64,000 bases of DNA from Acidovorax soli. Lineage in GTDB: Bacteria > Pseudomonadota > Gammaproteobacteria > Burkholderiales > Burkholderiaceae_C. Where the stretch lies: the NCBI RefSeq assembly GCF_014207955.1, contig NZ_JACHLK010000003.1, positions 310,001 through 374,000 of the forward strand. The letters are read 5' to 3'. A model generated the notes under the pieces. That model was not told the origin of the DNA. It searched no databases and worked only from the letters and a program-made list of their open reading frames with translations. The number at the start of each line of letters is the position of its first letter. Position 1 is the stretch's first letter. Shown here piece after piece: positions 41,819 through 51,901 of the stretch. The position numbers and the translations under genes are program-made.

Positions 41819-43989
41819 TACTCCAGCACGGCACGCAGCTGGCGCGTGGTCACGGCCAGGCGGCGCGCACCGATCTGGGCGATGTTGTTCATCACCGTGA
41901 GCGCGGCCTCGGGGTAGCGCCGGGCCCAGGCATCGAACTGCGCCCGCGACAGCCGCACCAGCTGCACCGGCCCCAGCTCGGCCCCGGCGCTGGCGGTGCG
42001 CGCGGCCCCGTTGAGGAAGGCCATCTCACCGAACGCCATGCCCGGCCCCACGGTGGCCAGGCGCAGGCCGCGCTCGGGGGGCCACTGGGTCACCAGGGTG
42101 ATGTGGCCCGACTGCACGACGAGCAGGTCGCGGTCGGTATCCCCGGCGTTGAACACCACGCCATGGGCCGCCATGGGCAGTGCCTCGACCACCGCCTCCA
42201 GTGCCAGCCGGGCCTCGCTGGCCAGGCCTTCGCCGATTTCACCGAGCCTGTCCTGCTCGGGGTAGACCGGCCGTTCGTTCTCGGGCCGCTCGGCCAGGAT
42301 GGCGGCCTCGGCCCATTCCAGGGCCCGGTCGCCGTCGGCAAAGCTGCGCACGCCAGGCCCCACATGCTCGGCCGCCACGCGGTCGAGCGCGGCCACGGCG
42401 CAGGCCACGCCCTGCTGGGCCAGGTCACGCACCAGGGCGCGCAGCTGCGCCAGGGCCGTGCTGTCCCAGGCCGGAACGCGGCTCGCGTCCAGAATGACCC
42501 AGCGGTGGCGCGGCTGCAGCATCAGCCGCACCTGCTCGGCCAGGTGCGCTGCCACGCCGAAGGACATCACGCCCTGCAGCTCAAACACCGCGACCTGGTT
42601 CATGCGCGGGGCCAGCCAGGTGTCCGAACCCGCCCGGCGCAGGCGGCGCGAGCGCAGTTGCCCGTCCAGCCGCACATGGCGCAGCACCTTGGAGGCCGAA
42701 TCGCGCAGCAACACGAAGGTGGCCACCACCAGCCCGGCCACCAGGGCCCCCACACCGCCCATGACGGCAAACACCAGCGCCACCAGCCAGCTTTGCGCCC
42801 AGGTCACGCTGGAGCGGCGCGCATAGCCCGGCGACCACAGCAGGCCGGGCACCTGCATCAGCCCGGCCAGCACCAGCCCGCCCGCCAGACAGGCCATGGG
42901 CACCCAGTGCAGCCACCAGGCCCCCGTGAGGGCCACCGCCAGCATGATGCCGGCATGCCAGCGCGGCGCGCTGGCCGAGGCGCCGGCCTGCGCCAGCACG
43001 ATGCGCGAACGCGAGGCACTGGTGGACGCCGGGATCATGCCCGCCAGGCCGCAGACCACGCCCAGCACACTTTCGCGCCGCAGCGCCAGGTTGGGGTTGC
43101 CGCGCAGGCCGTGGTCGAGCTCCAGTTCCTGGTTGAAGACCAGGATCTCCAGGCTGTTGACCAGGGCCATCAGCAGGGCCAGCACCACCAGGGCCGAGCC
43201 GTGCCGGTGCGCCAGTTCCAGCCAGGGAATGTCCGTCCAGTCGGGCCACAGCGGTCCGGCAAAGGCGCTCTGCACGACGGCCGGTGCGAACACATCACCC
43301 ATGCCCACGCCCCACAGCCCCGCCACGGCCACGGCCAGCGCCACCAGCACCACGGCGCTGAGCAGGCCCGGCATGCGCGGCCAACGGCGGCGCAGCAGCA
43401 CCGCCAGGCCCACCACGGCCAGGGCAGCCACGGCATGCCAGGCGGTGCGCGCATCCCATTGCCACCCGGCACCGGCGCCCAGGCCATTGCGCAGCTGGCC
43501 CACGACCATCGACAGGCCCACGCCCGCCGCAAAGCCATGGGTGACCGAGATCGGCAGAAAGCGCGCCACCGAGGCCAGCCGCAGCACGCCCAGCAGCCAC
43601 TGGAAGCCGAAGGCCAGCGCCACGGTGGCGCCGCTCACGGCCAGCACCTGGCGTGGCGAAAGGCCCAGCGAGCCCGCCGCGCCGTGGGCCGTGGCCACCA
43701 CGGCGGCAAAGAGCAGGGCCACCACGGTGGTCGGCGCATAGACGACGCCCGGGCGCGGCGCCAACACGGTCAGCAGCAGGCCGGGCAAGGCGGCCGACCA
43801 CAGGGCCAGGGCTGCCAGCGAATAGCCACCGGCCAGGGGCGCAAAGGCCAGCAGCCCCAGGCCCACCGCATGCGGGACCGTGACCGCCGCGGCGGACCAG
43901 GCGGCCGCCGCCCCCGAAGGCGGTGACGCCGCGGGCCCGGCGCCGGCCGTCTCCAGGCGAGCCGTGGGGGAGGACGGCTCAGGGCCCAT
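41818..43989 (-). CDS. SulP anion transporter fused to STAS and cyclic-nucleotide-binding domains
   Basis: The 723-residue protein starts with a SulP/SLC26 membrane region (about 30-455; GLLAFAPLAGGYSLAALALWSAALPGLL, GMIPASTSASRSRIVLAQAG). A STAS domain (about 485-570; VAVFELQGVMSFGVA, DSTALAQL) follows, then a cAMP/cGMP-type binding domain (about 610-720; FGEMAFLNGAARTASA phosphate cassette). Transport of sulphate, bicarbonate or another anion may thus be gated by a cyclic nucleotide. The final GARRLAVTTRQLRAVLE is helical. TGATG couples it to the upstream metallopeptidase gene. Confidence 0.88.
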   Translation of the reverse strand: MGPEPSSPTARLETAGAGPAASPPSGAAAAWSAAAVTVPHAVGLGLLAFAPLAGGYSLAALALWSAALPGLLLTVLAPRPGVVYAPTTVVALLFAAVVATAHGAAGSLGLSPRQVLAVSGATVALAFGFQWLLGVLRLASVARFLPISVTHGFAAGVGLSMVVGQLRNGLGAGAGWQWDARTAWHAVAALAVVGLAVLLRRRWPRMPGLLSAVVLVALAVAVAGLWGVGMGDVFAPAVVQSAFAGPLWPDWTDIPWLELAHRHGSALVVLALLMALVNSLEILVFNQELELDHGLRGNPNLALRRESVLGVVCGLAGMIPASTSASRSRIVLAQAGASASAPRWHAGIMLAVALTGAWWLHWVPMACLAGGLVLAGLMQVPGLLWSPGYARRSSVTWAQSWLVALVFAVMGGVGALVAGLVVATFVLLRDSASKVLRHVRLDGQLRSRRLRRAGSDTWLAPRMNQVAVFELQGVMSFGVAAHLAEQVRLMLQPRHRWVILDASRVPAWDSTALAQLRALVRDLAQQGVACAVAALDRVAAEHVGPGVRSFADGDRALEWAEAAILAERPENERPVYPEQDRLGEIGEGLASEARLALEAVVEALPMAAHGVVFNAGDTDRDLLVVQSGHITLVTQWPPERGLRLATVGPGMAFGEMAFLNGAARTASAGAELGPVQLVRLSRAQFDAWARRYPEAALTVMNNIAQIGARRLAVTTRQLRAVLE

Positions 43990-44876
43990 CACAGGCTGCG
44001 TGCGGAAAAGGTGTCGCAGCCCTTGACGCTGCCGTTCTGCAGGCCGTTGTTGAACCAGCGCTGGCGCTGGGCGCTGCTGCCGTGGGTGAAGCTCTCGGGC
44101 ACCACCCGGCCGCCGCCAGCGCGCTGCAGGGCGTCGTCGCCGATCTTGGCGGCGGCGTTCATGGCCTCCTCGACATCGCCCTGCTCCAGGATCTGGCGCG
44201 CGTTCTGGGCATGGTGGGCCCACACGCCGGCAAAGCAGTCGGCCTGCAGCTCCAGGCGCACGGACAGGGCGTTGTACTCGGTCTGGCTCACGCGCCCGCG
44301 CATCTGGTCCACCTTGCCGCTGATGCCCAGCAGGTTCTGCACATGGTGGCCAACCTCGTGCGCGATCACGTAGGCCTGCGCGAAATCACCGGGTGCGCCC
44401 AGGCGGTTCTTGAGCGTTTCGTAGAAGCCCAGGTCGATGTAGACCTTGCGGTCGGCCGGGCAGTAGAACGGACCCATGGCCGCCTGGCCCGCACCGCAGG
44501 CCGTGGGCGTGGAGCCGCGGAACAGCACCAGGCGCGGCTCCTGGTAGGTGCCGCCGCCCTGGCGGAACACGGCCTGCCACACGTCCTCGGTGTCGGCGAG
44601 CACGGTGGAAACAAAACGCGCCATGGTGTCGTCGGCCGGCGGCCGGTGGGCGGGCCCGGGGTGTTGCTGCTGCACCTGCGCAGGCGGACCACCGCCGCTG
44701 AGCAGGCCCAGGATGGTCAGCGGGTTGATGCCCAGCACCCAGCCGCCCACCAGGGCGATGACGATGGTGCCGATGCCGATGCTGCGCCCCCCGAAAATGG
44801 GCGATCCGCCCCCTCCGCCCCCCTCGTCACGGCGGTCCTCGACGTTGTCGGACTCCCGGTTGCCTTCCCATTTCAT
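43989..44876 (-). CDS. Neutral zinc metallopeptidase (YpfJ family)
   Basis: The 295-residue protein has a Gly-rich N-terminus (EGGGGGGSP), one membrane helix (about 32-60), a Gln/Pro-rich linker, and a C-terminal zinc metallopeptidase domain with HEVGHH (HExxH at 173-177). The domain includes [39 protein letters not shown] and [16 protein letters not shown], where the Glu of ELQAD is the likely third zinc ligand. It is therefore probably a membrane-anchored periplasmic or cytoplasmic peptidase. GGAGAG precedes the ATG. Its stop overlaps the SulP gene start by one base (TGATG). Confidence 0.93.
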   Translation of the reverse strand: MKWEGNRESDNVEDRRDEGGGGGGSPIFGGRSIGIGTIVIALVGGWVLGINPLTILGLLSGGGPPAQVQQQHPGPAHRPPADDTMARFVSTVLADTEDVWQAVFRQGGGTYQEPRLVLFRGSTPTACGAGQAAMGPFYCPADRKVYIDLGFYETLKNRLGAPGDFAQAYVIAHEVGHHVQNLLGISGKVDQMRGRVSQTEYNALSVRLELQADCFAGVWAHHAQNARQILEQGDVEEAMNAAAKIGDDALQRAGGGRVVPESFTHGSSAQRQRWFNNGLQNGSVKGCDTFSARSL

Positions 44877-45024
44877 CGCAATCTCTCCAGCGCCCCCTGA
44901 ACGAATGGGGGCAATGGTCAACATGTTACGCGCGCCCGGCCCTCCCGGGAGCCGGATGCAGGTAGGAAAGCAGCGCGCTACCATGCAGGGTTTCCGCCCC
45001 CTGCCGCCACCGCCCTGCGCCCCC

Positions 45025-45699
45025 ATGCTGCCCCATCCCCACCACCTGCCCTCGGGCGCCAGCAACCCCGTCATCCTGCTCACGGGCTTCGACCCCTTTG
45101 GCGGCGACGCCGTCAACCCCAGCTGGCTGCTGGCGCAGGCGCTGCAGGGCCAGGCCATCGGCGGGCACACCGTGGTCTCGGCGCAGCTGCCCACCGTGTT
45201 CGGCCAGGCCCTGGAGCGCCTGGCCGCCCTGCACCGGCAATTGCGCCCGGCCCTCACCGTGTGCCTGGGCCAGGCCGGCGGCCGGGCCGCGCTGTCGATC
45301 GAGCGCATCGGCATCAATGTGGACGATGCCCGCATCCCCGACAACCGCGGCGCCCAGCCCATCGACCAGGCCATCGTGCCGGACGGCCCGGCGGCCTACT
45401 TTGCCAGCCTGCCCATCAAAGCCATGCTGCGCGCCGTGCTGCGCGCAGGCGTGCCCTGCGAGGTATCGCAGACCGCCGGCACCTTCGTCTGCAACCACGT
45501 GCTCTACGGCCTCATGCACCTGCTGGCCACCGAGGGCGCGGCCGGCATGCGCGGCGGTTTCGTGCATGTGCCCTGGCTGCCGGGCCAGGGCACGCCCAGC
45601 CTTCCCCTGCGCGATGCGGTGCGCGGCCTGCACCAGGCGCTGTGGGCAGCGGTACTGGCCCGCCAGGACATCGCGCTGGGCGCAGGCGCAACCCATTGA
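45025..45699 (+). CDS. pcp: Pyroglutamyl-peptidase I (pyrrolidone-carboxylate peptidase)
   Basis: The 224-residue cysteine peptidase removes N-terminal pyroglutamate. The catalytic residues are Glu93 ([19 protein letters not shown]), Cys156 ([13 protein letters not shown]) and His181 (GFVHVPWLP), and the [14 protein letters not shown] start is typical. ATG 45025 is preferred; an ATG at 44983 would add 14 residues of Pro-rich sequence. It is divergent from the metallopeptidase gene with 148 bp between starts. Confidence 0.95.
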   Translation: MLPHPHHLPSGASNPVILLTGFDPFGGDAVNPSWLLAQALQGQAIGGHTVVSAQLPTVFGQALERLAALHRQLRPALTVCLGQAGGRAALSIERIGINVDDARIPDNRGAQPIDQAIVPDGPAAYFASLPIKAMLRAVLRAGVPCEVSQTAGTFVCNHVLYGLMHLLATEGAAGMRGGFVHVPWLPGQGTPSLPLRDAVRGLHQALWAAVLARQDIALGAGATH

Positions 45700-45802
45700 G
45701 GGCGGGCACCCGGCCTCTGCCAGCGCACGCGGGGCGCAAACACGGGCTTGACGGCTCCACCAGCGCGGGCGAACATTTCCCGGCAGGACACTGCCCACCA
45801 CC

Positions 45803-47521
45803 ATGACCCACCCCACCCGGTTCCGCGGCCAGAGCCTGCGCACCCAGATCTCCGTGGTGTTCGCGGTGCTGGTGATCGCCCTGGCGGCGGCGATGTCGCT
45901 CGGCTTTGGCGAGCTCCTCAAGCTGCGCGTGCAGCGCGACGCCAGCCAGGCCCTGCACACCGTGGCCGACAACGCCAGCCGGCAACTGGCCCAGGGCCTG
46001 TTCGAGCGCAGCCGCGTGACCCAGGTGCTGGCCGATGCGCCAGGCATCTGGGAGCGCGGCCTGGACTCGGCCGAGGTGCGCCAGCTGCTGGCGCGCAGCC
46101 AGGCCATCGACCCGCACAGCCTGTGGATCGGCGTGGCCGACGCCCAGGGCGTGGTGCGGGCTGCGACCAAGGGGCTGCTGGAAGGCGAGAGCGTGCGCGA
46201 GCGCCCCTGGTTCGTTGCCGGGCTGGCCCAGTTGCACGTGGGCGACGTGCACCCGGCCAAGCTGCTGGAGAAGCTGCTGCCGCCCAACGCCTCGGGCGAG
46301 CCCTACCGCTTCGTGGACTTTGCCGCCCCCATCCGCAGCGGGCAGACGACCGTGGGCGTGCTGGGCATGCACGGCAGCTGGGAATGGACGCGCGAGGTGC
46401 TGGAGAGCCTGGCCCCCATCGGCATCCAGGGCGCCTCTGTGGACCTGTTCGTCTTCGACCGCACGGGCAAGCTGATCTTCTCGCCACCCGAGTACCGCAG
46501 CCAGCTCGAGGCCGGCAACCAGCGCCTGCCCGTGCCGCTGACCGTCGCCACACGGGAATCGGGCACCCCGCCCGCCACCGTGGTGGCCTGGGCCGATGGC
46601 AAGGACTACCTCACCGCCAGCGTGCGCATGGAGGCCCGCAACGCCCCCAGCGACCTGGGCTGGCACATCGTGGCGCGCGAGCGGGTGGAGGTCGCGTTCG
46701 CGGACGCCGACCGCGCGGTGCGCCTGGCCCTGGCGATCGGCCTGCTGGCCGCCGTGCTGGCGGCCGCCCTGGCCTGGATCGCGGCCCGCCGCCTGAGCGA
46801 GGACCTCTACGTCCTGGCCGATGCCGCGAGCCGCGTGGAATCAGGGAAGCCGGGGGCCACGATTCCGCTCGTCACCCACAACCGCGACGTGCACCAGCTG
46901 TCTTCGGCGCTGAGCAGCATGACCGAGCGCCTCATCGCAGCCCACGAGGCCATGGAGGACAAGGTGCGCCTGCGCACCCTGGAGCTGGAGGCCGCCAACC
47001 GCGCCCTGGACCTGCAGGCCCGCACGGACGCCCTCACCGGCCTGCTCAACCGCCGGGGCTTCGACAGCCGCATGGAGTTTGCGCTGGCCCTGGCACGCCG
47101 CAGCGGCCGGCCGCTGAGCCTGATCTCCGTGGACGTGGACCATTTCAAGCGCGTGAACGACAGCTTCGGGCACGAGGCGGGCGACGAAGTGCTGCGCCGC
47201 ATGGCGCAGACGCTGCAGCAGCGCCTGCGCGCGTCCGACGTGATCGCCCGGCTGGGCGGCGAAGAGTTTGCGGTGGTGCTGCCCGACACCGACCTCGCAG
47301 GCGCACGCGCCATCGCCCAATCCATCGTGGAAAGCATGGCGGCGCAGGAGGACCCGCTGGTGGGGCGGATCACGGTGAGCGCCGGGATCTCCAGCCTGCG
47401 TGCGCAGCAGGACAGCGTGCACGAGATGCTGCGCCGCAGCGATGCGGCGCTCTACGAGGCCAAGGGCCAGGGGCGCAACAGGGTGTGTGTGGAGCCCGAG
47501 ACCGGGCCTGCGCTGAAGTAG
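45803..47521 (+). CDS. Membrane diguanylate cyclase with Cache-like sensor
   Basis: The 572-residue protein has a first membrane helix (about 15-38), a large periplasmic dCache-like region (about 40-305; LWIGVADAQGVVRAATKG, FVDFAAPIRSGQTTVGVLGMHG), a second helix (about 310-330), a HAMP-like linker (about 335-400) and a GGDEF domain. The A-site reads GGEEF (about 487) and the RASD I-site is kept, so it should make c-di-GMP with product inhibition. It has no EAL domain. The last 70 bp are overlapped by an antisense small gene. Confidence 0.93.
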   Translation: MTHPTRFRGQSLRTQISVVFAVLVIALAAAMSLGFGELLKLRVQRDASQALHTVADNASRQLAQGLFERSRVTQVLADAPGIWERGLDSAEVRQLLARSQAIDPHSLWIGVADAQGVVRAATKGLLEGESVRERPWFVAGLAQLHVGDVHPAKLLEKLLPPNASGEPYRFVDFAAPIRSGQTTVGVLGMHGSWEWTREVLESLAPIGIQGASVDLFVFDRTGKLIFSPPEYRSQLEAGNQRLPVPLTVATRESGTPPATVVAWADGKDYLTASVRMEARNAPSDLGWHIVARERVEVAFADADRAVRLALAIGLLAAVLAAALAWIAARRLSEDLYVLADAASRVESGKPGATIPLVTHNRDVHQLSSALSSMTERLIAAHEAMEDKVRLRTLELEAANRALDLQARTDALTGLLNRRGFDSRMEFALALARRSGRPLSLISVDVDHFKRVNDSFGHEAGDEVLRRMAQTLQQRLRASDVIARLGGEEFAVVLPDTDLAGARAIAQSIVESMAAQEDPLVGRITVSAGISSLRAQQDSVHEMLRRSDAALYEAKGQGRNRVCVEPETGPALK

Positions 47522-47787
47522 TCGCCCAGCCGGTCCGCCAGCCCGGCGAGCTCGCTGTCCTGGTGCCGGCGCGCGACTGCCAGTTGCTCCCGTGCATAGG
47601 CGGGGTCGCCGAGCATCATGGCCGTGTTCACGCAGTGGCCGCGCTTGGCCATGTGCAGGATGAAGGCATCGAGCACCTCGCAGGGCCAGTAATGGATCTC
47701 GGCCTCGCCAGCATGGGCGTCGGCCACAGGGGACAGGTCGGCACCCGCCGTGGCGCGGGGTGCGGACGGTTCAACAACGGGGACCAT
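47452..47787 (-). CDS. Hypothetical small protein, antisense-overlapping the diguanylate cyclase end
   Basis: The 111-residue protein has an acidic N-terminus followed by EAEIHYWPCEVLDAFILHMAKRGHCVNTAMMLGDPAYAREQLAVARRHQDSELAGLADRLGDYFSA, which looks like a compact helical domain with an ordinary composition for this genome. AAGGAG at correct spacing precedes ATG 47787. No family is recognised. The last 70 bp run opposite to the end of the cyclase gene. A perfect 20-bp inverted repeat lies 73 bp upstream. Confidence 0.55.
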   Translation of the reverse strand: MVPVVEPSAPRATAGADLSPVADAHAGEAEIHYWPCEVLDAFILHMAKRGHCVNTAMMLGDPAYAREQLAVARRHQDSELAGLADRLGDYFSAGPVSGSTHTLLRPWPLAS

Positions 47788-47859
47788 GTTGGACTCCTTC
47801 ACACGGGGCCCGCGGGGCATCCGCAGGCATGCATCCATGCTAGAAAACTTACCAACACT

Positions 47860-47879
47860 TGCACTTCAGCCGAAGTGCA
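47860..47879. promoter_or_regulatory. 20-bp inverted repeat upstream of the small protein gene
   Basis: TGCACTTC AGCC GAAGTGCA is an 8-bp perfect inverted repeat with a 4-base spacer, in the 323-bp gap between 47788 and 48161. The rest of that gap, apart from repeat copy D from 47994, shows nothing I can call. Confidence 0.45.
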
Positions 47880-47993
47880 TTGCCTGTGTAGGACAGCGTC
47901 AACAGGCCTTTGGTTCCCCGTGCGCACAGGGTTTGCATTGGATCGTAGAGCAAGGCGAACCAACGACGCTAGGCGGTCAAAGGCAAATTCGTG

Positions 47994-48161
47994 TCAGTTA
48001 TTCATGCGCTGTGCGCCACCGGCAACGCATGAAACTGGCGCGGCCCAAGCCAGTGCCCCCGTGCAAGGGCCGCCCCGCCGCACCGGGGGCGTCCCCCTCC
48101 CAGATTGCGAAGCAATATGAGAGAGGGGGAAGGCGCGAAGCGACTCAGGGGGTGTATCGTT
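47994..48161 (+). repeat. Dispersed 3'-end element, copy D (short form)
   Basis: The left end matches copy C (TCAGTTATTCATGCGCTG). Stems: GCCCCC with GGGGGC, ATTGC-GAA-GCAAT. It jumps from GAGAGGGGG directly to AAGGCGCGAAGCGACTCAGGG, so it lacks the CCAAGCCTG and CACCGCC hairpins of the long form. Its end reaches the dcd stop codon at 48162. Confidence 0.85.
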
Positions 48162-48734
<573 letters not shown>

Positions 48735-48795
48735 TGGTTAACTCCTGCCATATTTTAGGCAGGACACCGCCTCCTGGCCCGGCGCGCTGGCCAGC

Positions 48796-49101
48796 TCACC
48801 TCAGCTTTTTCTCGCGGATGTGGCGCGCCAGACCGCAGTAGCCTTCCTTGAACAGGATCTCGCTCTCCAGCCTGGCGGGCAGCAGCTTCTCCTTCAGGTC
48901 CGCGGCCGCCTGGTTGCCCTGCGAGCGGCGGATGAAGCCGATGGCCTCCTCGAACTTGGACACCTCGGTGCGGCAGGCTTCCTGTGCCCGCTGTGCAGCG
49001 GTGCTGTTGTCGACCGCCAGCTGGGCCCGGACAGATCCGCCGGCCAGCAGGCCCACTGCGAGCACCAGCAGGGGAGCGGTGCCGGCCAAGGTGTGCAGCA
49101 T
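48796..49101 (-). CDS. Small exported hypothetical protein
   Basis: The 101-residue product has a clear Sec signal peptide (LAGTAPLLVLAVGLLAGGSVRA, cleavage about after residue 26) and a charged mature part of about 75 residues (RAQEACRTEVSKFEEAIGFIRRSQGNQAAADLKEKL) with two Cys (43 and 89). It is probably periplasmic; I recognise no family. It starts 16 bp after the guanine deaminase stop and ends 61 bp before dcd. Confidence 0.65.
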   Translation of the reverse strand: MLHTLAGTAPLLVLAVGLLAGGSVRAQLAVDNSTAAQRAQEACRTEVSKFEEAIGFIRRSQGNQAAADLKEKLLPARLESEILFKEGYCGLARHIREKKLR

Positions 49102-49117
49102 CGTGCCAGGCTGCCGA

Positions 49118-50425
49118 TCAGGTACCTGCAGCCTGCGAGTCCGGCAAGGACTGGCTGATCACCGTGCGCTCGACCAGGCGCTCGTCGCCCAGCACGATCA
49201 GCGCGAACAGCAGTTCGTCCAGGTTGCGCGCCTGGGCCGTCTTGCGCGCCAGCAGCGGCGTGGCGGCGGGGTGGATGACGACGAAGTCGCCCTCGCAGCC
49301 GGGCTGCAGGTTGCCGACCACGCCGGCCAGGCCCAGGGCCTTGGCGGCGCCCGCCGTGTGCTGCCACCACAGCTGCTGGGGCGAGAGGCTCAGGCCCTGC
49401 TTGGTCTGGCCTTCGCGCCCCACGTAGTAGGCGGCCAGCATGGTGCGGAACGGGCTGAAGCTGGTGCCGCCGCCCACGTCGCTGGCCAGGCCATAGCCGA
49501 AGCCCACGCGGTCGGCACCCGCATAGTCGAAGAAGCCGCTGCCCAGGAACAGGTTGCTCGTGGGGCTGACCGCGGCCACGGTGCCGGTGTCGCGCATCAG
49601 CGCACGGTCGTCGTCATCGAAATGGATGCAGTGGGCGTACACCGCGCGCTCGCGCATCAGGCCATAGTCGCCATACACGCCCAGGTAGCTGCGCGAGGCG
49701 GGGAACAGCTCGCGCGCCCAGCGCACCTCATCCAGGTTCTCGGCCACATGCGACTGGATCCACACGTCGGGGTGGCGTGCGGCCAGCTCGCCCGCACCGC
49801 TCAGTTGTTCGTGCGTGCTGGTGGGCGCAAAGCGCGGCGTGATGGCGTAGCCCAGGCGGTCCACGCCATGCCAGCGGCGGATCAGCGCCTCGGTGTCGAT
49901 CAGGCTCTGCTCGGTCTGGTCGCGCACGCCATCGGGCGAATGGCGGTCCTGCAGCACCTTGCCGGTGATCAGGCGCAGCTGGCGGCGCTGCGCCTCGGTG
50001 AACAGCGCGTCCACACTCGCCGGGTGCGAGGTGGCGAAGGTCAGCGCCGTGGTCACGCCGTTGCGCAGCAGTTCGTCCACGAAGAAGTCGGCCACCTGGG
50101 CGCCGTAGGCCGGGTCGACAAAGCGCGATTCGTGGGGGAAGGTGTAGTTCTCCAGCCAGGGCAGGAGGCCCGCGGCGGGCGCGCCAATCACATCGGTCTG
50201 CGGGAAGTGGATGTGCATGTCCACAAAGCCCGGCGCGATGAGGCGGCCCGGCAGGTGCTCGACCGCACCCTGCCCGTATTCCGCAGCCAGGGCGTTCCAG
50301 GCACCCGCGGCCACCACGCGCTGGCGGCCCGCGCCATCGGGGGCGATGGCCAGCAGGCCATCCTCGTCGTACAGGGCCGAGCCATCGTCGGCGAAACGCA
50401 ATAGGGCAGAACGGTAGACACGCAT
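49118..50425 (-). CDS. guaD: Guanine deaminase
   Basis: The 435-residue amidohydrolase converts guanine to xanthine. It has the zinc site HIHFPQTDV (His71, His73), SHVAENLDEVRWA, HCIHFDDDD, and LASDVGGGTSFSP with the catalytic Asp. The family resemblance to GuaD over TRZ/ATZ-type hydrolases rests on HIHFPQTDVIG and SPTSNLFLGSGFFD. ATG 50425 gives a typical N-terminus; the open frame extends 12 codons. It sits between two purine-linked genes (BMP protein and, across the window, add), so purine salvage is the likely context. Confidence 0.93.
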   Translation of the reverse strand: MRVYRSALLRFADDGSALYDEDGLLAIAPDGAGRQRVVAAGAWNALAAEYGQGAVEHLPGRLIAPGFVDMHIHFPQTDVIGAPAAGLLPWLENYTFPHESRFVDPAYGAQVADFFVDELLRNGVTTALTFATSHPASVDALFTEAQRRQLRLITGKVLQDRHSPDGVRDQTEQSLIDTEALIRRWHGVDRLGYAITPRFAPTSTHEQLSGAGELAARHPDVWIQSHVAENLDEVRWARELFPASRSYLGVYGDYGLMRERAVYAHCIHFDDDDRALMRDTGTVAAVSPTSNLFLGSGFFDYAGADRVGFGYGLASDVGGGTSFSPFRTMLAAYYVGREGQTKQGLSLSPQQLWWQHTAGAAKALGLAGVVGNLQPGCEGDFVVIHPAATPLLARKTAQARNLDELLFALIVLGDERLVERTVISQSLPDSQAAGT

Positions 50426-50540
50426 GGGGGCTAGCTTAGCGGCACAGGCAAGCCGCTGCATATTCTTGTGCCTATAGTGGGTATGCGAGACTCGTCAGTG
50501 CGCTGGTTTCACCAAAGCGCCACAACGCCAACAACCGTAG

Positions 50541-50668
50541 CAAGCGCGCGGCCGAGGCGAGGGCCTCCGTGCAAGGGCCGCCCCGCCGCACCGGAGGCGT
50601 CCCCCTTCCCGAATTGCGCAGCAATTCGAGAGAAGGGGGAAGGCGCGAAGCGACTCAGGGGGTTGTTC
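50541..50668 (+). repeat. Dispersed 3'-end element, copy E (short form)
   Basis: Stems GCCTCC with GGAGGC, and CGAATTGC-GCA-GCAATTCG, then GAGAAGGGGG and AAGGCGCGAAGCGACTCAGGG. Like copy D it lacks the two middle hairpins. It ends about 7 bp from the stop of the BMP-family gene (50676). Confidence 0.85.
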
Positions 50669-50675
50669 TCTATCT

Positions 50676-51785
50676 CTAGTGGCTGAGTTTGCCCTGCACG
50701 CCTTCGGCGAGCCAGTTCATTTTCAGGATCTGCTCGTCGCTGAGCACCTTCCCTGCCGCGATGACCTCACGGCCTTCGTTGTCGCGCACGGCGGTCTTGC
50801 CCGCACGGAAGGGGTGGAGCGTGCCCGCGCCCACGGCCTTCTGCGCGGCCAGCACTTCCTGCTGCACGGCCTGCGGTACCTTGGGGCCGAAGTCGCCCAC
50901 GCGGATCATGCCCTCGCGCACGCCGCCCCAGACGGTGGCGCTCTTCCAGGTGCCGGCCTGCACGGCGCGCACGCGCTCGGTGTAGTACTTGCCCCACTGG
51001 TGGGTGACGGCGACGATCTGCGCGTCGGGGCCCACACCGCGCATGTCGGAGTGGTAGGCCACGGCCATCTTGCCGCGCTCCTGCGCGGCAGCCATCACGG
51101 CGGTGGAGCCGGTATGGAAGGCGATCACGTCCACGTCCTGGTTGAACAGCACCATGGCGGCGTCGCGCTCCTTGGGCGGGTCGAACCAGACGTTGAGCCA
51201 GACCACCTTGACGCTGGCCTTGGGGTTGACCGAGCGCATGCCCAGGGTGAAGGCATTGAGGCCCTGCAGCACCTCAGGGATGGGAAAGCCCGCGACATAG
51301 CCGGCCACGCCGGTCTTGCTCATGCGGCCGGCGGCGATGCCGGCAAGGTAGCGGCCCTCGTAGTAGCGCGCATTCGCTGCGGCCACGTTGGCGGCCGTCT
51401 TGTAGCCGGTGATGGACTCGAACTTCACGTTCGGATAGTCCTGCGCGACCTTGAGCGTGGGCTCCATGTAGCCGAAGCTGGGCGTGAAGATGATCTGGTG
51501 CCCCGTGGCCGCCAGGTCGCGGATGACGCGCTCGGCGTCAGCGCCCTCTGCCACGTTCTCGACGAAGCTGGTCTTGACGTCCTTGCCCAGTGCCGCCTCG
51601 ACGGCCTTGCGGCCTTCGTCGTGCTGCTTCGTCCAGCCCGCCTCGGTGATGGGCGAGACATAGACGAAACCGGCCTTCACGGGCGCGGCAGGGGTGGTCT
51701 GGGAAAAGGCGGGGGAGACGGAAATGGCGCCGACGAGCGCACTCACACAGGCCGCACGCAGTGCGGTGGCGAGGTTTTTGTACAT
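50676..51785 (-). CDS. BMP-family substrate-binding protein (nucleoside/purine type), exported
   Basis: The 369-residue protein has a signal peptide (LRAACVSALVGAISVSPAFS, cleavage about residue 28) and a BMP-family fold: AGFVYVSPITEAGWTKQHDEGRKAVEAALG, TSFVENVAEGADAERVIRDLA, FTPSFGYMEPTLKVA, and the C-terminal NEGREVIAAGKVL region. It is probably periplasmic, not lipid-anchored. BMP proteins bind nucleosides, so this may feed guaD and add. It has no ABC genes beside it and is a paralogue of the lipoprotein at 59667 that lies with an ABC transporter. Confidence 0.93.
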   Translation of the reverse strand: MYKNLATALRAACVSALVGAISVSPAFSQTTPAAPVKAGFVYVSPITEAGWTKQHDEGRKAVEAALGKDVKTSFVENVAEGADAERVIRDLAATGHQIIFTPSFGYMEPTLKVAQDYPNVKFESITGYKTAANVAAANARYYEGRYLAGIAAGRMSKTGVAGYVAGFPIPEVLQGLNAFTLGMRSVNPKASVKVVWLNVWFDPPKERDAAMVLFNQDVDVIAFHTGSTAVMAAAQERGKMAVAYHSDMRGVGPDAQIVAVTHQWGKYYTERVRAVQAGTWKSATVWGGVREGMIRVGDFGPKVPQAVQQEVLAAQKAVGAGTLHPFRAGKTAVRDNEGREVIAAGKVLSDEQILKMNWLAEGVQGKLSH

Positions 51786-51813
51786 GGTGTTCCTCTACAT
51801 GGTCCCGATGACA

Positions 51814-51848
51814 GAAAAAGCAAAAGGCTGCCGGGACAGCAGCCTTTG
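51814..51848 (-). terminator. Terminator of the penicillin-acylase-type gene
   Basis: On the minus strand AAAGGCTGC TGTCCCG GCAGCCTTT is followed by TGCTTTTTCTG. It lies between the acylase stop (51902) and the BMP-family start (51785). Confidence 0.75.
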
Positions 51849-51901
51849 CAGGGGCGGTATTGTAGCAAGGCGCTGCGCAGGCGGCAGCGCCCGGGGGAGC
51901 G

